Below are positions 1 through 11,997 of a stretch of DNA of 64,000 nucleotides, one piece after another. The notes beneath the pieces are model-generated. The model had not been told where the DNA came from. It saw only the letters and a program-made list of their open reading frames with translations, and ran no database searches. The stretch spans positions 32,164,387 through 32,228,386 of the forward strand of contig OY365814.1 of assembly GCA_959347315.1 (NCBI GenBank). The letters are read 5' to 3'. The stretch comes from Bimastos eiseni (Eukaryota > Annelida > Clitellata > Crassiclitellata > Lumbricidae). Position 1 is the first letter of the stretch. Every line of letters starts with the position of its first letter. The position numbers and the translations under genes were made by a program.

Positions 1-107
1 GGTTCTGTACGACGTGCAGATGTCCTACCTTTAGAGGTAGGACAATTTCAGTTTAGTCCTTTACACACTACGAGACCGAATACTAGGTGGATTTTTCAGG
101 TTTGTGG

Positions 108-2771
108 CTACCCAGTTCGAGGTGCTCCAACCACTTTATTGTCATCACTGATGAAGATACGAACTCTGTCCACTCGATAGTCACGTGTACACGGACTTTT
201 CTCACCTTTTATCTCAACCTAGATGAAGAAATACAAGCAACACAATGCTTCAGACATTTTGCTATGTAAACAACCGTGTGCACCAAAGTTAGACACAATA
301 ATAATTGGGTTTATTCATTAAGTCTTGATAGCGTTGTCGTTTGTAATAATATAACAAACGACAACACTATCACTATCTATCACTATCTATCACTATCGTC
401 TGAAACAGTAACAGGTCAAACAAATGCAAATGTTGTGGGCCTGACTGCTTGGAATGACCTCACATTGGATCTTCGGCTCTTCTGTAGGAACTCTCTACAC
501 TATTTCTATTCTACTCTGCATGTACTTTTGGTCGAGTTTGGACTGGGAGCGCTTCTGAGTAGATTTCTAGAAGAGGCACTATATCAAGTTTCATTGATTG
601 ATTGATTGATTGATTGAAAACAATATAATTGAGTTTTTGTTCGATTTATTACTAATTTAGAAATATGCGTCGATGACTAACTATTAAGGTTTGCGCACAT
701 CGAGATTTAGCAGAATTTACGGGAAGTGGGATAATATGAAAACATCTGTTTTTATTAATCCCAACACCAAGTAAAAGTATGATTCAAGTCTGGTAATAAG
801 TCATAATCGTGTCATTGAGTTATATCATCTGAAGTATTGTGCCACTATGCTAAATAAATCTGAAGATTTGTGTTGTCATGTTATATAAATCTGAAGTATT
901 GTGTTGTCATGTTTTATAAATCTGAAGTATTCTGTTGAATAGTTATATCGTATGAACTAAAGAAGATACTTACTCTGACGTCTGGTCTGTCCTTCAAAAC
1001 TTGTTCCTGTGCCTCTTCGCCCGTCTGTCAAAAAAAAGAAAATCAAACCTACTTAGGCATGCATAAACACAGAATACAGAAGCTATTGCAGGGTAAATTT
1101 AACAAAAAGTGTCGAAATTTATCGGCGTCACTCATAATGGGTCTCAGGGAGACTAGGCCGGCGTTACGATATATAAAGCTGAAATAATGTCTCATGCCGA
1201 AGACTCCACATTGGGATAGGCGGTTCTACATCTTTTGATCCCCCGACCAGGTGATCCACCGTCAATTGATCCCATACTCAATTGATCCCTTCCTCAATTG
1301 ATCCCACGTCAATTGGTCCCCTAGTCCATTGATCCCTTCGTCAATTGATCCCTCCATTGAACCCAGCTCAATTGACACAACATTCATGTTATACTTGCGA
1401 CCTTTCCACTAATATTAAAAGAACGATGTAAAAGAGCACAAAATGTTAAAATGATAAAAAAGTACAAGAGTTTATGTAATTGAGAGTCATGATATGATTA
1501 GTACTGTTTATCAGCCTAAGGTCCTAAACATAAACGTCTATGCATGGGATAAATGAGCCATTGCTCTGAGACATAAAAGAATCTCCGAACGGCCACAAGC
1601 AGTTACAGCGCGGAGCTACACGAAGCCTGGGCATTAATTTGTTATTTTGTAATGTTATTTTGCAAATCTGTACAATCATTCTTTTGTTTACTAACAGTAT
1701 CAGTTACAAGTCTGTGACACATAGCCTAGAGATTTGAGGGATCAATTGACCAGGGGACCAATTGACTAGGGGACCAATTGACGGGGCATCAACTGACAGG
1801 GATCAACTGAAGGAGGATCAACTGAAGGAGGATCAACTGAAGGAGGATCAACTGAAGGAGGATCAACTGAAGGAGGATCAACTGAAGGAGGATCAACTGA
1901 CGGGGATCAATTGACGCGATACCGGATAGTCTACCCATTGAAATATAATCTTCATCGGGGTTAACAGAGTCACCTCTTTAAAAATTTCTCAAGATTTTCC
2001 TCTTTGACCTGGCCTGGGTCGGGAGCGTCTCTGAATAGTTATCTTAAAGAGGCGCTATAGAAATTACATAGATTGATAGAGAATAGAACCATCAGTATTA
2101 TTGGGGTCTGATTCAACTGGGACTGACATTCTCTTCCACCGGAAACTTCGCTTGTTTTAGAATAATTAGTCTCAGGTTGAGGGGATAATTTGTTCTATAA
2201 CTGAATCCACTCTGAATCGAAACAGTCTCTTAGGAGACTTTTAGGGAATTCTGCCACGGGAACAGGCGCAAATTTAGCATGTCCACAAGAATCGGAATGA
2301 CTTGGACAGCTGCTTCATACAACTGAGTGATGTAACACGTAGGCTTACATTAAATTTTGCTGATCTTTTCCTCTATAAGTGATTGTCTCGCGCTACTAAG
2401 AATTGCTCGCATACTTATGGATGACAATAAATACGGAACCGACAGTGCGCTATCGGCGCGAATTTGACCTCAATACATAGTAAAGCAACTTCTAAATATT
2501 CATGTAATCCTTGACGGCCACCGTTCTATAAATAGCATGTTTATCGCAGTTTCGTCTTCTCGCCAGCCAGCAAATGACTTCGATGAACGTTATTCAATAC
2601 AGCACATGAAACAAATTACCCAACTTTTAACTGCAAACCGATAACAGCCGGAATGTTATTCATACTCGGTGGCCATATTTAAACTCATGCTAGTGTTTAA
2701 TACTCTTAAAATTCTGAAACAAGACCTACCTTTCCAACAAGCTCTGGCCATTCCTGCTTTTGCGTCGCCAT
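108..2771 (-). CDS. Potato inhibitor I family serine protease inhibitor, complete (3 coding exons)
   Basis: Coding exons on the minus strand are 2730-2771, 974-1024 and 108-218 (14, 17 and 36 codons plus TAG), all phase 0, with donors AAG|GTAGGT and AGA|GTAAGT and acceptors TTTTTGACAG and CTTCATCTAG. The product is 67 residues, close to eglin c (70). It starts MATQKQEWPELVGK, the family's N-terminal signature; exon 2 is the helix (EEAQEQVLKDRPDV); exon 3 carries the binding loop SPCTRDY followed by the DRVRIF core strand and ends APRTG. By alignment to eglin c (PVTL|DL) the P1 residue is Arg, so a trypsin-like target is inferred. No signal peptide is visible. The ATG has A at -3 and G at +4, and an acceptor-like CTGTAG ends at 2791, implying an upstream leader exon, possibly at 6772. 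It may inhibit serine proteases by the standard (Laskowski) mechanism; family membership is secure, the target is not. Confidence 0.9.
219..973. other. Intron 2 of the inhibitor gene
   Basis: No further coding signal was seen. It contains a short TGAT/GATT run at about 590-617 and, around 843-930, three imperfect copies of a motif containing AAATCTGAAGTATTGTGTTG. Confidence 0.7.
1207..1925. mobile_element. Foldback (TU-like) element with 15-bp tandem subrepeats in inverted arms
   Basis: The left arm (about 1237-1372) is a run of 15-bp units of the form CTCAATTGATCCCTT. The right arm (about 1737-1917) is the inverted form, including six or more exact copies of GATCAACTGAAGGAG. The two arms can pair, with about 360 bp of non-repetitive DNA between them. 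Inverted arms made of 15-bp direct repeats are the described architecture of sea-urchin TU elements and resemble Drosophila FB. No transposase frame is present. It lies in intron 1 of the inhibitor gene. The exact ends and target duplication were not resolved. Confidence 0.65.
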
Positions 2772-3933
2772 CTTGGTTTATAAGCGCAGCCTACAGTCAA
2801 ACATTAATCAAATAGAATGCAAGGCGTTACTACAGCTCGTAGCGATAACAAAATTTGGTGTACACTATCAGACCACGTGTACATCTTCACCAGTTGTTTG
2901 CAGGTCATTTACTTTAGTAGCCTATGGCTGTGCAAACAAACCTATTACGTATAAACGTTAATCACCAACAGTTATTCTAATTAGTTAGGCTAAATTCTTC
3001 TTGTGCTATTTATTGCGTTGTCGCTGTTATATTTTGAGCACATCTTTGTTTGACTTAGGGAGTCTCAGGTCCTATTAACAGCTAAGAGGTTTCCGTCAAT
3101 AACTATTGCGGTCTGTCCACGTGACGATGTTAGCAAAGTCTAAACGGTTTACGGGAAGATGGACACATTACAATACACTTGTAATCTGATATTGTCCTCC
3201 TCCTGAAGTTCAAAAGAGCAAACACGACAGTACGTAGAGCATGGATGACGCAATTGCGAGTTAAGGACTTCACAAAAGTCTCAACAATATAGCTCGTTAC
3301 TGAAGTATCGAACTCGTAGGCCTAATCTCCGCGTTTCAGGCCCAACTATTGAAAAATAGGGGCTCCTACGTATGCCTACAGTTATAATATTATAATACAT
3401 CAAAACTGACTTAACAATCGGCTACTTGCATCAGGGTCAGGCCTCTCTACATAAGGGCCAGGCCTCTCTACAAAGTAGGCCCTATTAGTCTTATTCGACG
3501 GTCAATAAAACTCGGACTAACAGGGTGCTCTGCGTTTATCGGCTACAATGTAGTCGACTAGGAATTGGCTAAAAACTAACGTCAGCAGCACCCGTGTGTA
3601 ACGGAGGTCAATAGTTAGGCCTACTATTATAGCGTGGCGATGTCTCCGTTGCCTCTGATATGTTACTGCCTTATGCGATGCTATTGTGTATGATGGTACT
3701 TGAGCTATTCTGCAATTCTTTGCTATATGTTACACCGTAAAATTAGGATAGACGAAAACACTTCAGACGCACTTTGTGGTTAATGCCTCTACATACCAAT
3801 GCGTGCAAGCTCAAGTACACGAATATGAACGCGTATACGACTTCAATGCATGTGGACATGGAATACAAATAAATAAATAAATATACACACATATATGTAT
3901 ACATATACATATATATATACATATATGTGTGGA

Positions 3934-4510
3934 TGGCGTTTGCCGCCCGAGCGCCTGCCCAGTTCGCCCGGACGGTGTCGACTCCAGCTCGCTGACACGT
4001 CTGGAGTCGCCCGAGTCACTTCTTTATCAAATCTCAATGCCAAATGGTTGCTCTCTATATCTACCAGGATGATCGCTCTCTCACCAGTATAGATTAAGGA
4101 TGGGCCTCTTCTTCAAGAAAGGTAACACGGCTCGAGTTAGTAACGAGGTCTGACTCTGCCTATTCCGCGGTCGCCGGATGGGCGACGTTCTGAGGATGGC
4201 CGTACTCAAAACAGGGTTCGTAATCATACCGGCAGGAGTCTTTATCGCCTTCTCTACCTTCCAAGCTACTAGCCTCTCCTTCTTCTCTACCTGATGTCGT
4301 ATCATTCAGCATCTTGTGACTCTGAAATTATCGCCAATTAGGGACACCAAACATTCTCTTAAGTTACGAGGTTCAGATATACTTTAAACAAGTCCATAAG
4401 CCATATCTGCCTAGACAATTATCGGTAGCTAAATTCAATGTCTTGTACTCCTAGACATAACTGTTCTCAACTCTCTAAACTCTGTCGTCCTAGACACTAC
4501 CAGTCTCACA
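3934..4510. repeat. Direct repeat copy 1 (unit spacing about 0.92 kb)
   Basis: About 575 bp are repeated at 4857-5430 with scattered substitutions. Both copies begin with TGCCGCCCGAGCGCCTGCC and contain AAATCTCAATGCCAAATGG and GCCTATTCCGCGGTCGCCGG. Short open frames inside are interrupted and match no family I recognise. It is an unclassified repeat, perhaps a retroelement piece duplicated in tandem. Confidence 0.7.
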
Positions 4511-4856
4511 GCTCCGTCATATCATGCTAGACACTTAGCTAACACGCCTTCGGCTCAACACGTATCTCTCGATCTATTTCCGTGTATGGCATACCGACCC
4601 CACACGTATATTTTATCATGCACCACAATTGACGGAGCAAGTTCCCGTCCTCTGTGTTAGCAGTTACCCACCAACACTGATATGATCTGCTTCGATAAAA
4701 ATGACACTGGCATGATATTCACGGACTCTGATAGTGAAGGTCTTCTGTCTATAACCTTCGCTATCTGCACTCAGATCTTCGATCCGACCTACGCACGAGG
4801 GGGCCCGACCTCGCACTTCAGTCTTTTCTCGGAACTGTGTGTGACGACAAGCAACT

Positions 4857-5430
4857 GTGGCGTTCTGCCGCCCGAGCGCCTGCCTAGCGCTAACGGACGG
4901 TGTCGACCCCAGCTCGCGGACACGCCTGGAGTCGCCTGAGTCACTTTCTTGTAAAATCTCAATGCCAAATGGCTGCTCTCTATATCTACCAGAATGATCG
5001 CTCTCACCAGACTAGATTAAGGATGGGCCTCTTCTCCAAGAAAGATAACACTGTTCAAATTAGTCACGAGGTCTGACTCTGCCTATTCCGCGGTCGCCGG
5101 ATGGGCAACGTTCTGAGGATGGCCGTACTCAAAACAGGATTCGTAATCATACCGGCAGGAGTCTTTCTCGCCTTCTCTACCTTCCAAGCTACAAGCACCT
5201 TCTTCTTCTCTACCTGATGTCGTATCATTCAGCATCTTGTGACTCTGAAATTATCGCCAATTAGGGACACCGAACGTTCTCTTAAGTTACGAGGTTCAGA
5301 ATGATATACTTGAGACAAGACCCTAAGTCATATCGGTAGCTAAATTCAACGTCTTGTACTCCTAGACATTGCTGTTCGCAACTCTCTAAACTCTGTCGTC
5401 CTAGACACTACCAGTCTCACAGCTCTTCTA
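4857..5430. repeat. Direct repeat copy 2
   Basis: This is the second copy of the 3934-4510 block in the same orientation. It shares the CCTAGACACTACCAGTCTCA tail and differs by substitutions and a short deletion near 5320-5340. Confidence 0.7.
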
Positions 5431-6771
5431 GTACCGAGGCGAGTGAAAAGAAAAAAAACACGTTCCTGCATTGCGCTAGTAGGTATATGTATCGTAAACG
5501 AACATTTCGACTAGAAAATCTCTGAATTAAGTGGTTTCCTTATTAGTTTTCGCTGATTCAATAATTGGCTATACATGCGATATCAGCATATATAATCCCC
5601 AAAAGTGATAACGGTGTATACGGCTCTAGACCTATACTTGCATGCATTCGGCAACATATTCTGTGCTCTTGCTCAGACAGGAGTGGCGAGGAACAGTGAC
5701 GTCACTAAGGGGGTACGGGTGCGGACCGCACCGGGTGACACCATTCAGAGGGGTGACACCAAAATGACTGTCTTAAAAGCGTTTGTACAGAATTTCAGCA
5801 AAAATTCATTGATCTTATTTTTACAATAACAGGCAACTAAACATATTTCGTAAATTTATCTTACATGACGATTATGATAGTGTATCGATTTACGTAGGCC
5901 TAATGCTTAAACTCCATGCTAAGATAAACCTGCTTTTTTTATTTGTATCACATTGGTTGGACTGAAAGCGCCTCCGGGTAGATTTGTAAGGGGGCGCTAT
6001 ATAAGTGTTCAAATGAATAAATTAATGAATATATATATATATGCATATGTATATATATAACCAAGTCTTGTATTATAGCTTTACAGCCTAGCTTAGCCTG
6101 GGTTTGAACTTTTCGCCCCTGAAATTCGACCATTACTAGTGTTTCATTGGGCGAGTGCTCCGAGTAAGGCTTTAGTTATTTGCGAGTTGAAAGCAACACT
6201 ACCTTCAGATGATGCGAATGCAAATGGCGATTGTTATTATATCGAATGTGTGTGAATTGTGTAACTCGAACTGTCTAAATATCGGAATATAAAGCTAATT
6301 GTGTGCTGAAAATAATCATGTTAACGTAGAGATTTGCATAGTAACCTTTTGCAAGCGTTTTCGTATCGCCAGAGCGTTCCCTTCGTGAGTGATTCCATTC
6401 TTGGAACATAGAGAAATTTTTTATGTTTTTTGGTTTGGGTCACGATTTACGAGTAACTCTCTATTGCACACTAATTGATCTGTATTGTCTATAGCCATAA
6501 GAGAGGATTTCCATGCGGGGTGACACCATGATTGACCGCACCGGGTGACACCAATCCTAGTGAAGCCTCTGGCTAGGAATGAGGTAGGGCGATTTGCCTG
6601 CAGGACCTGTTCAGCTCTGTCTAGTGTTCCTATTTAAATCTGGCGCTATAGCAATGTTCGAATACAATTACCAATACATGCACAAGTATATACATAGTAT
6701 GCATATTAACATGCATACACGCATCCACTCACATACATACGTACACATACACACGCGAAGCAGTCACCTAC

Positions 6772-6865
6772 CTTTAACAAACACAACAGACGGTTGAACA
6801 GGTAGAAGGTCCTGGTTAGATAGTTCGAGTGACACATTGTCACAGCAACGCTTGCTTTTATAGCT
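6772..6865 (-). promoter_or_regulatory. TATA promoter and leader exon homologous to the calpain promoters
   Basis: Minus-strand GCTATAAAAGC (6854-6864) is followed by CAAGCGTTGCTGTGAC and, after about 70 nt, by CGTCTGTTGTGTTTGTTAAAG|GTAGGT with the donor at 6771. The same order occurs upstream of calpains A, B' and B (TATATAAGCACGCGTTGCTGAGAC ... CGTCTGACGCGCTTATTCAAG). The next coding exons downstream are those of the inhibitor gene, so this may be its promoter and first leader exon. It could instead be the remnant of a lost calpain 5' end. Homology is seen directly; function is inferred. Confidence 0.55.
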
Positions 6866-7099
6866 ACAGCATGTGTGAAGGGTGGCGTTGGGTGGAGGAG
6901 GGATGATCTTATCAATTAGGGTCTCATCGGTCACGATCGGTGACTCAGAAAAAAAACGATCTTATCAGTTTTGGCCGAATTTACTTCAGGCCTCAGGAGA
7001 GCAATCATGTGACTATCAAGTTATATATATATATATATAATTATTTCGTTATTTATTCATTACTTGTATTTGTGTAGCTCCTCTCGGGTGGGGACTACA

Positions 7100-7440
7100 A
7101 AGGGAGGCTATTTAAAATCTGTTTTACACAATGGTGAGTATTTTCAGTCGTTGGCGTGGAATGGTCTGGCTATGGGTCGGAGGGGGGCATGCACTCCTCG
7201 GAATCTTCCCTTGCTCCTTCAGATGTTGATAGACGCATCTATGCCTGTCAGCTGGGCCTAGATCGCTTCTTAATAGAGGCGCTATAAAATTATGATTTAT
7301 TGATTGATAGACGAGATAATGCCGGACGTATATATAGCGCCTCTTGGGAGAATTACTCACAGGCTCCCCAACTCAAATACAGCTAAAAAGCAGTTCTATG
7401 GCAAGAAAAGAACACAAGAGAGAAAAAGAAACTAGCTTCA
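7100..7440. mobile_element. Retroelement 3' fragment shared with 40675-41000
   Basis: The sequences TGGCGTGGAATGGT, the GGCGCTATAAAATT end and the following AGCGCCTCTTGGGAGAA and GGCAAGAAAAGAACACA blocks all recur in order at 40680-41000 and 61570-61890. It is therefore an old insertion present in both cassettes, probably a LINE or SINE tail. No intact frame is present. Confidence 0.6.
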
Positions 7441-8065
7441 ACAGACAAGGAGCAGACCCTGTTAGACGAGGGCAGAGGAACATAGTTTGAGTAGATACGT
7501 TTGAACTTTAGAGGGCTATAACCTATTGCCTTCACAATTGGTAATGAATTCTAGACAACATAGCGTAATATTGTCTGTGATGAGTTTCTTTTGCGTAGCT
7601 ATCTAAATCTGTAACTACAATTTCTAACATGGTCCGAACTGACTTGGTGGGTATCAACCAAGGTTTACTTATTCTGATACATGTATCAGCGGGACATATG
7701 TTTCAACATAGATCGAAAGACTTTGAGTCATCCGAAATAAACATAAAGCAAAACCATAATTCATGAATGAAGCAGTTTTTATTTTCTTAAAATCCTATAA
7801 AGCCAACGATTCCTTGAATACTTTGCACAATTATATCCTATAAAATCAAATTAAATTCAAAGAAGCAAGCTATAATATGTTTAGAGAAAGGTAAACTGCG
7901 AGTCAAATCAACAATTTAAAAAGCGAGACTGCAATTGACGATGAAAGCATGGCTAAATCTATAAAATCCATAAAAATGTTTTGTCTTGCGCGAAATATTT
8001 CGAATTTCCAGGGACGCTGATTGTTCTACTTGCGTAGTTGGTAGACCATTGTTGAAAGTGTCACT

Positions 8066-8377
8066 TCAATAATTGGTACAGCCGTACCAACGGCAGCCGT
8101 CGTAGTAAATTGGCTGGCATCGTGGGAGCGGCGGGCATAGCGGGAATGGCCAGATTGCCTGGTCTGATCGGATTTGAAAGCATGGCGGGTATGGCCAGAT
8201 TGGCGGGCATGGCCAGTGTGGCACGCATTGCGGGCCACATCCAGTAACCTCAGCCTAATTTTAAACAAATACACAGTTTCAGTTTTAGAAACTTTTCTGC
8301 AATGCCGTGCTGAAGTCACCTCTGCATAAGATATATATATAAATATATATATATGTATATATATACCTCTGCACAAG

Positions 8378-8413
<36 letters not shown>

Positions 8414-9601
8414 TTATATGATATAAAATGTTCGCTAATGACGTGCAGAATTATGTGATAATAATGATAGCCGAAGGAAGGGCGATGACAGCTGTAGGCG
8501 CAGATAACGCATGAAGCGACAACGTAGGAAAGTTATTGAAGACTGACGCATGATGCGTGATGGGTAATGGGCATGCTTATGTTGACCAGATAACCTATTA
8601 AGGAGACAAGAACTGACTGAAAACACCCGGTAGAATTAGTAGGACGCCTGGTCTGGGAACAGGCGATGAGAAGCGTGTATCAATAGGTCGAATTAAAATC
8701 AAATCAGTCGAAGGAAGTCATCGATTGACTTATAAAGTCAACACAGTATTGACGAGGGAATCGAGCATTTCAGGGAAATGTGCAGTGTGGAATATAGATC
8801 ATTTAGAGAGCTTAAGGAGAGTTGTGAGTTGAGGTGGTTGAGATTGAGAAACTGGTGAAACCAGTGAAATCTGGTATAGGGCAAGATGGCTTGATGGTGA
8901 AGAGTTCGCCAAGGAAGCCTACTTTGACTGGGAGTATTGGAGTGTTAGGCTAGCAATACGACGACTTTGATGCGGTTATAGGCGCAAGGATTTCCAGTCA
9001 GTGAATTAAGATAAGCGCGCATAGGGGTGATATGGCGATGCACGAGTGTTTTGACTAAGGCTCGGGCGAGTCTGCTTTAAATGAGTTACTGACGTTCAAG
9101 TAAGGTAGATTCGACTTTTGAGGAAAATGGAATAACACTAACAGTACTAGTAATGTGCTAACGGCTTGTATCCTATTCTGAATTCCTGCCAGACAGTGCG
9201 TTACCATAATAGAGAACATACATTACATCTCACTCCATTAAAAGCTGTCTTATTGTCTACAAAATGAATTTACTCTCCAACCAGAAATCAGCTTCGACAG
9301 CTGAAGTGGTTCTATACCTATAATTATTAACTAGAGCCCACAAAGAAATAGTGACCCAATAATTGTGGAGCTATAATATATATTATAAATATATATACAC
9401 ACACAAATAAATATAAATGGATAATATATATACATGTATGCCTATATATAAATATATATATATATATAATTCATATTTATGGGCTAGGAATTGACCTCTG
9501 ACCAGAGTATAGTTTCGTTAAAACTCTATTATACGACTTACCTTTTTAACGACCTCTGGAGCGTTCTTCGTATTATCCACTACCTCGCCTTCTAGCGGAT
9601 A
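8066..9601 (-). CDS. Diverged potato-inhibitor-I-like gene downstream of calpain A (exons 2 and 3 only)
   Basis: Exon 2 is 9542-9601 (20 codons, YPLEGEVVDNTKNAPEVVKK, donor AAG|GTAAGT). Exon 3 is 8066-8254 (62 codons plus TGA), starting AEVTG after an AATTAG acceptor. Both are phase 0 like the intact inhibitor. AEVTG aligns with VEIKG, the start of the intact inhibitor's last exon, but the reactive loop and DRVR strand are gone. The tail is instead rich in Cys, Pro and Trp, with repeated CPP, IWP and PPC motifs. No first exon with a start codon was found. It may be a new secreted or structural protein, a decaying paralogue, or an alternative 3' end of calpain A (phases fit). Homology to the inhibitor is inferred from exon length, phase and short identities. 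Confidence 0.55.
8326..8412. repeat. AT dinucleotide and TATATA microsatellite
   Basis: Alternating AT runs at 8330-8365 and 8380-8412. Similar runs occur at 9378-9468 and 7021-7040. Confidence 0.85.
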
Positions 9602-9949
9602 CTACAACCACACAAAATAAATAGCCAGCACGTAAATACAGACGCATGGTAACGGAGCACGATAGTTTCATTGTGTGTGTAGTTGTGTAACGCAACACGT
9701 CTTACGAAGCAATTCACATCACGTATCACTTTATAAGCCGGTCATATACTTCATTATAATGTTTGTCAAAATGTTCACTACCAAAAACGAATTATTTTTA
9801 CATTATAATCGGTAAAAGAGAAGTTGGATTGGTGCTAATACATCTTCTATTTCAACAAAAGTGACTCTAATTAATCCTATTGTTTTTTTAGCAAGCAAAA
9901 TTCCTTTAAGTAAATCAACGTATATTTTGTCAAGTATCTTTTTTATCTA

Positions 9950-10902
9950 CAGGGTGGGCCATTAAAAAGTAACCCCTCAGGTTTTTTTAGTTAATATTTC
10001 GGCCAAAAGTGGAGATTAGTAAATGAAATTTTTACAGTAGCACACATATTCTGAGTCTATTTGGCAAGTTTTGTTGGCCTGCATGGTTGGGGCTATTGCA
10101 TCGGTAACAATTTGCCCAGGGACACAACGAAAGCAGTGAGTTTCAGATCTTCTTTGGCAACTCTTCTATAACAGACTTGCGGCTGATGTTCAACTCTGTT
10201 GAAATTCGCCGAGTACTGATTTGATTTCTGATGTTGCTATTCTGTGGCAAATAAGTTCGCCAACATTCTCGATATTTGTTGGGGTGCGGATAGATTTCTG
10301 CCTTCCGCTGCCTATACGACGTTCCACAGCCCACCCCTATCATCAATGCGTCTGCATATTTTTACAAGTACTCAGCTCCAGTGATTTCAGAGTTCATGAG
10401 CTTTGATTATAGCTTTGGCTTCAAGATCATTCTCATGATTCATGAAGTGTCTGTATGCGCATTTTTATCTGTCATGGACACCTTGCCCATGTTTATTTTG
10501 CTACAAATGCTATCATAAAACGATTATTCGCAAAACATTTTTATTCACCAATTTAATCGACTGCTTGCTAGATAACCTTAAGTGCCTTCCGCACGCGATA
10601 ATTTTCAGTTTCTTTTCTCAATAAAAATAATTATGAAGTGTGTTTTATCACAACTGCTTGAAATGAGACTTCAGAAAATCGCTTTTTAAAACTTTTTGCA
10701 GCGTTAAATGTTCTTCGACTATCAAAAATGAGTGGTTGCACTCATTAAAAGTTTTGTTCTGTTTTAAATATTTTAGTCAACTTTGGCTGTTATATGCAAG
10801 TATGAATTGGCTTTTAGCCTGTAAAATTTCATTTAATATTTCCTAGTTTTAGCCGAAATATTAGCAAAAATTCGTAGGAGTTTACTTTTTTGGCCCAACC
10901 TG
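9950..10902 (-). mobile_element. Mariner-like element, internally deleted
   Basis: The ends are imperfect inverted repeats of about 50 bp: CAGGGTGGGCCATTAAAAAG on the left, and on the right the complement of a sequence starting CAGGTTGGGCCAAAAAAGTA. Both inner parts carry AATATTTCGGC. Each end is flanked by TA, the Tc1/mariner target duplication. A minus-strand frame at 10143-10346 includes STRRISTELNISRKSV, which resembles the transposase helix-turn-helix, but no DDE domain follows. The calpain B cassette lacks this insertion at the matching place (near 44150). It is nonautonomous. Confidence 0.75.
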
Positions 10903-10924
10903 TATATCTCATATCATCTGCTTA

Positions 10925-11412
10925 GGGCCCATCCATGTATTACGCACGCAAAAATTGGATTTTCGGACCCCCTACCCCTGTTGCACTGCGTACATTTCGT
11001 GGACTCCCTCCCCATGCGTACGTACATTTGAGCTCTACCTCCCGTTGCAAAAGTTAAATAGCTAAAGACATCTACAGGCCAATGATTTTACCACCGGCTA
11101 TGTATTTTTGCTAAGTATCATATTTATCAGCTTAAATTTGTTAACATTGATGAAGATATGAAACACTAACAATACGTGCATTTTAAAGTTTCAATGCTAC
11201 ATAAAATTGATTACGCAGGAATATAGTCTGTGATTTGGTTTACAGTTCTGATTTTAATATTTCGTATTGTGTACGTCATAATTAGAAAATTATATTTGCG
11301 TACGCACATAATTTCGGGACCTCCTTTCCTCACCGTACGTACCCGTACGCAAAATCGCCGAAATTCGAAACCCTCTGCCTCTCGCTGCGTACGTAATATG
11401 TGGACGGCACCC
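10925..11412. mobile_element. MITE with GGGCCCATCC / GGGTGCCGTCC inverted ends
   Basis: 488 bp with imperfect inverted termini of about 25 bp (GGGCCCATCCATGTATTACG versus GGGTGCCGTCCACATATTAC), flanked by TA on both sides. The homologous B sequence (near 44176, CTTCTTAGGAAGAATTAC) is an empty site, confirming the insertion. Element 14718-15536 has related ends. The superfamily is not certain; ISL2EU or a Tc1/mariner-type group fits a 2-bp target. Confidence 0.75.
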
Positions 11413-11997
11413 TAGGAAGAATTACTTACATCAATCCAACTTATATTTAAGCAAGCAATAAACCCTACTATCGTAGATCCAATTTCGTTTTCTCGAATAA
11501 GCCTACTGTTGGAGATTAATTATTTCTGCTTGGTCGTGAACCTTTTATCTGTGAACCATTTCGCTGCCAACTATTTGTCTGTGAACCATTTTGTTGTCAA
11601 CTATTTGTCGGTGAAGCCATTTGACGTGTTGCGAATCAGGATAGCACGTCGGAAACTAGACTACCGTAACAGACACAGCAGGCCTGCTATTGTATTTGTG
11701 CAACTAGAATCCAGGTATCTCAATTCTTTCATGAGTGACATCGATAGAATTGTTGAATCTCTAACTGCTAAAAAATCTCAATGATCGTCTGATGTAATGT
11801 AATCAAACATTTATATGGCACCCTTTCAAGATTTCTCCTGAGAGGCGCTCTCAGCACTGGCCTTAACGATGTTAGATGTCACATTGTATAAGTGAAAATA
11901 CATCAAATCTAATCTAATGCCACAGGATAGTATCCTCGGATTAGATCGGCTTAGCCTAGATAGGATTCATCTCCTCAGATAAGATTGAATTAGTAGA

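Larger units (their letters stand above)
2791..6771. other. Gene-free stretch between inhibitor exon 1 and the upstream promoter-like block
   Basis: No exon was recognised. If the promoter-like block at 6772-6865 drives the inhibitor gene, this is its leader intron. It holds a duplicated repeat (3934-4510 and 4857-5430), AT-rich runs (3885-3930, 6025-6060), two blocks sharing GACCGCACCGGGTGACACCA (about 5725-5763 and 6533-6553) and a GGCGCTATATAAGTG repeat end near 5992. Confidence 0.55.

Noticed and set aside
1207..1925. CRISPR-like array
   Set aside because: Repeats are contiguous 15-mers without spacers, in inverted arms, in an animal genome; a foldback element explains them.
10143..10346. 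Intact mariner transposase
   Set aside because: Only a helix-turn-helix-like piece is present, with stops after it and no DDE domain in the 953-bp element.
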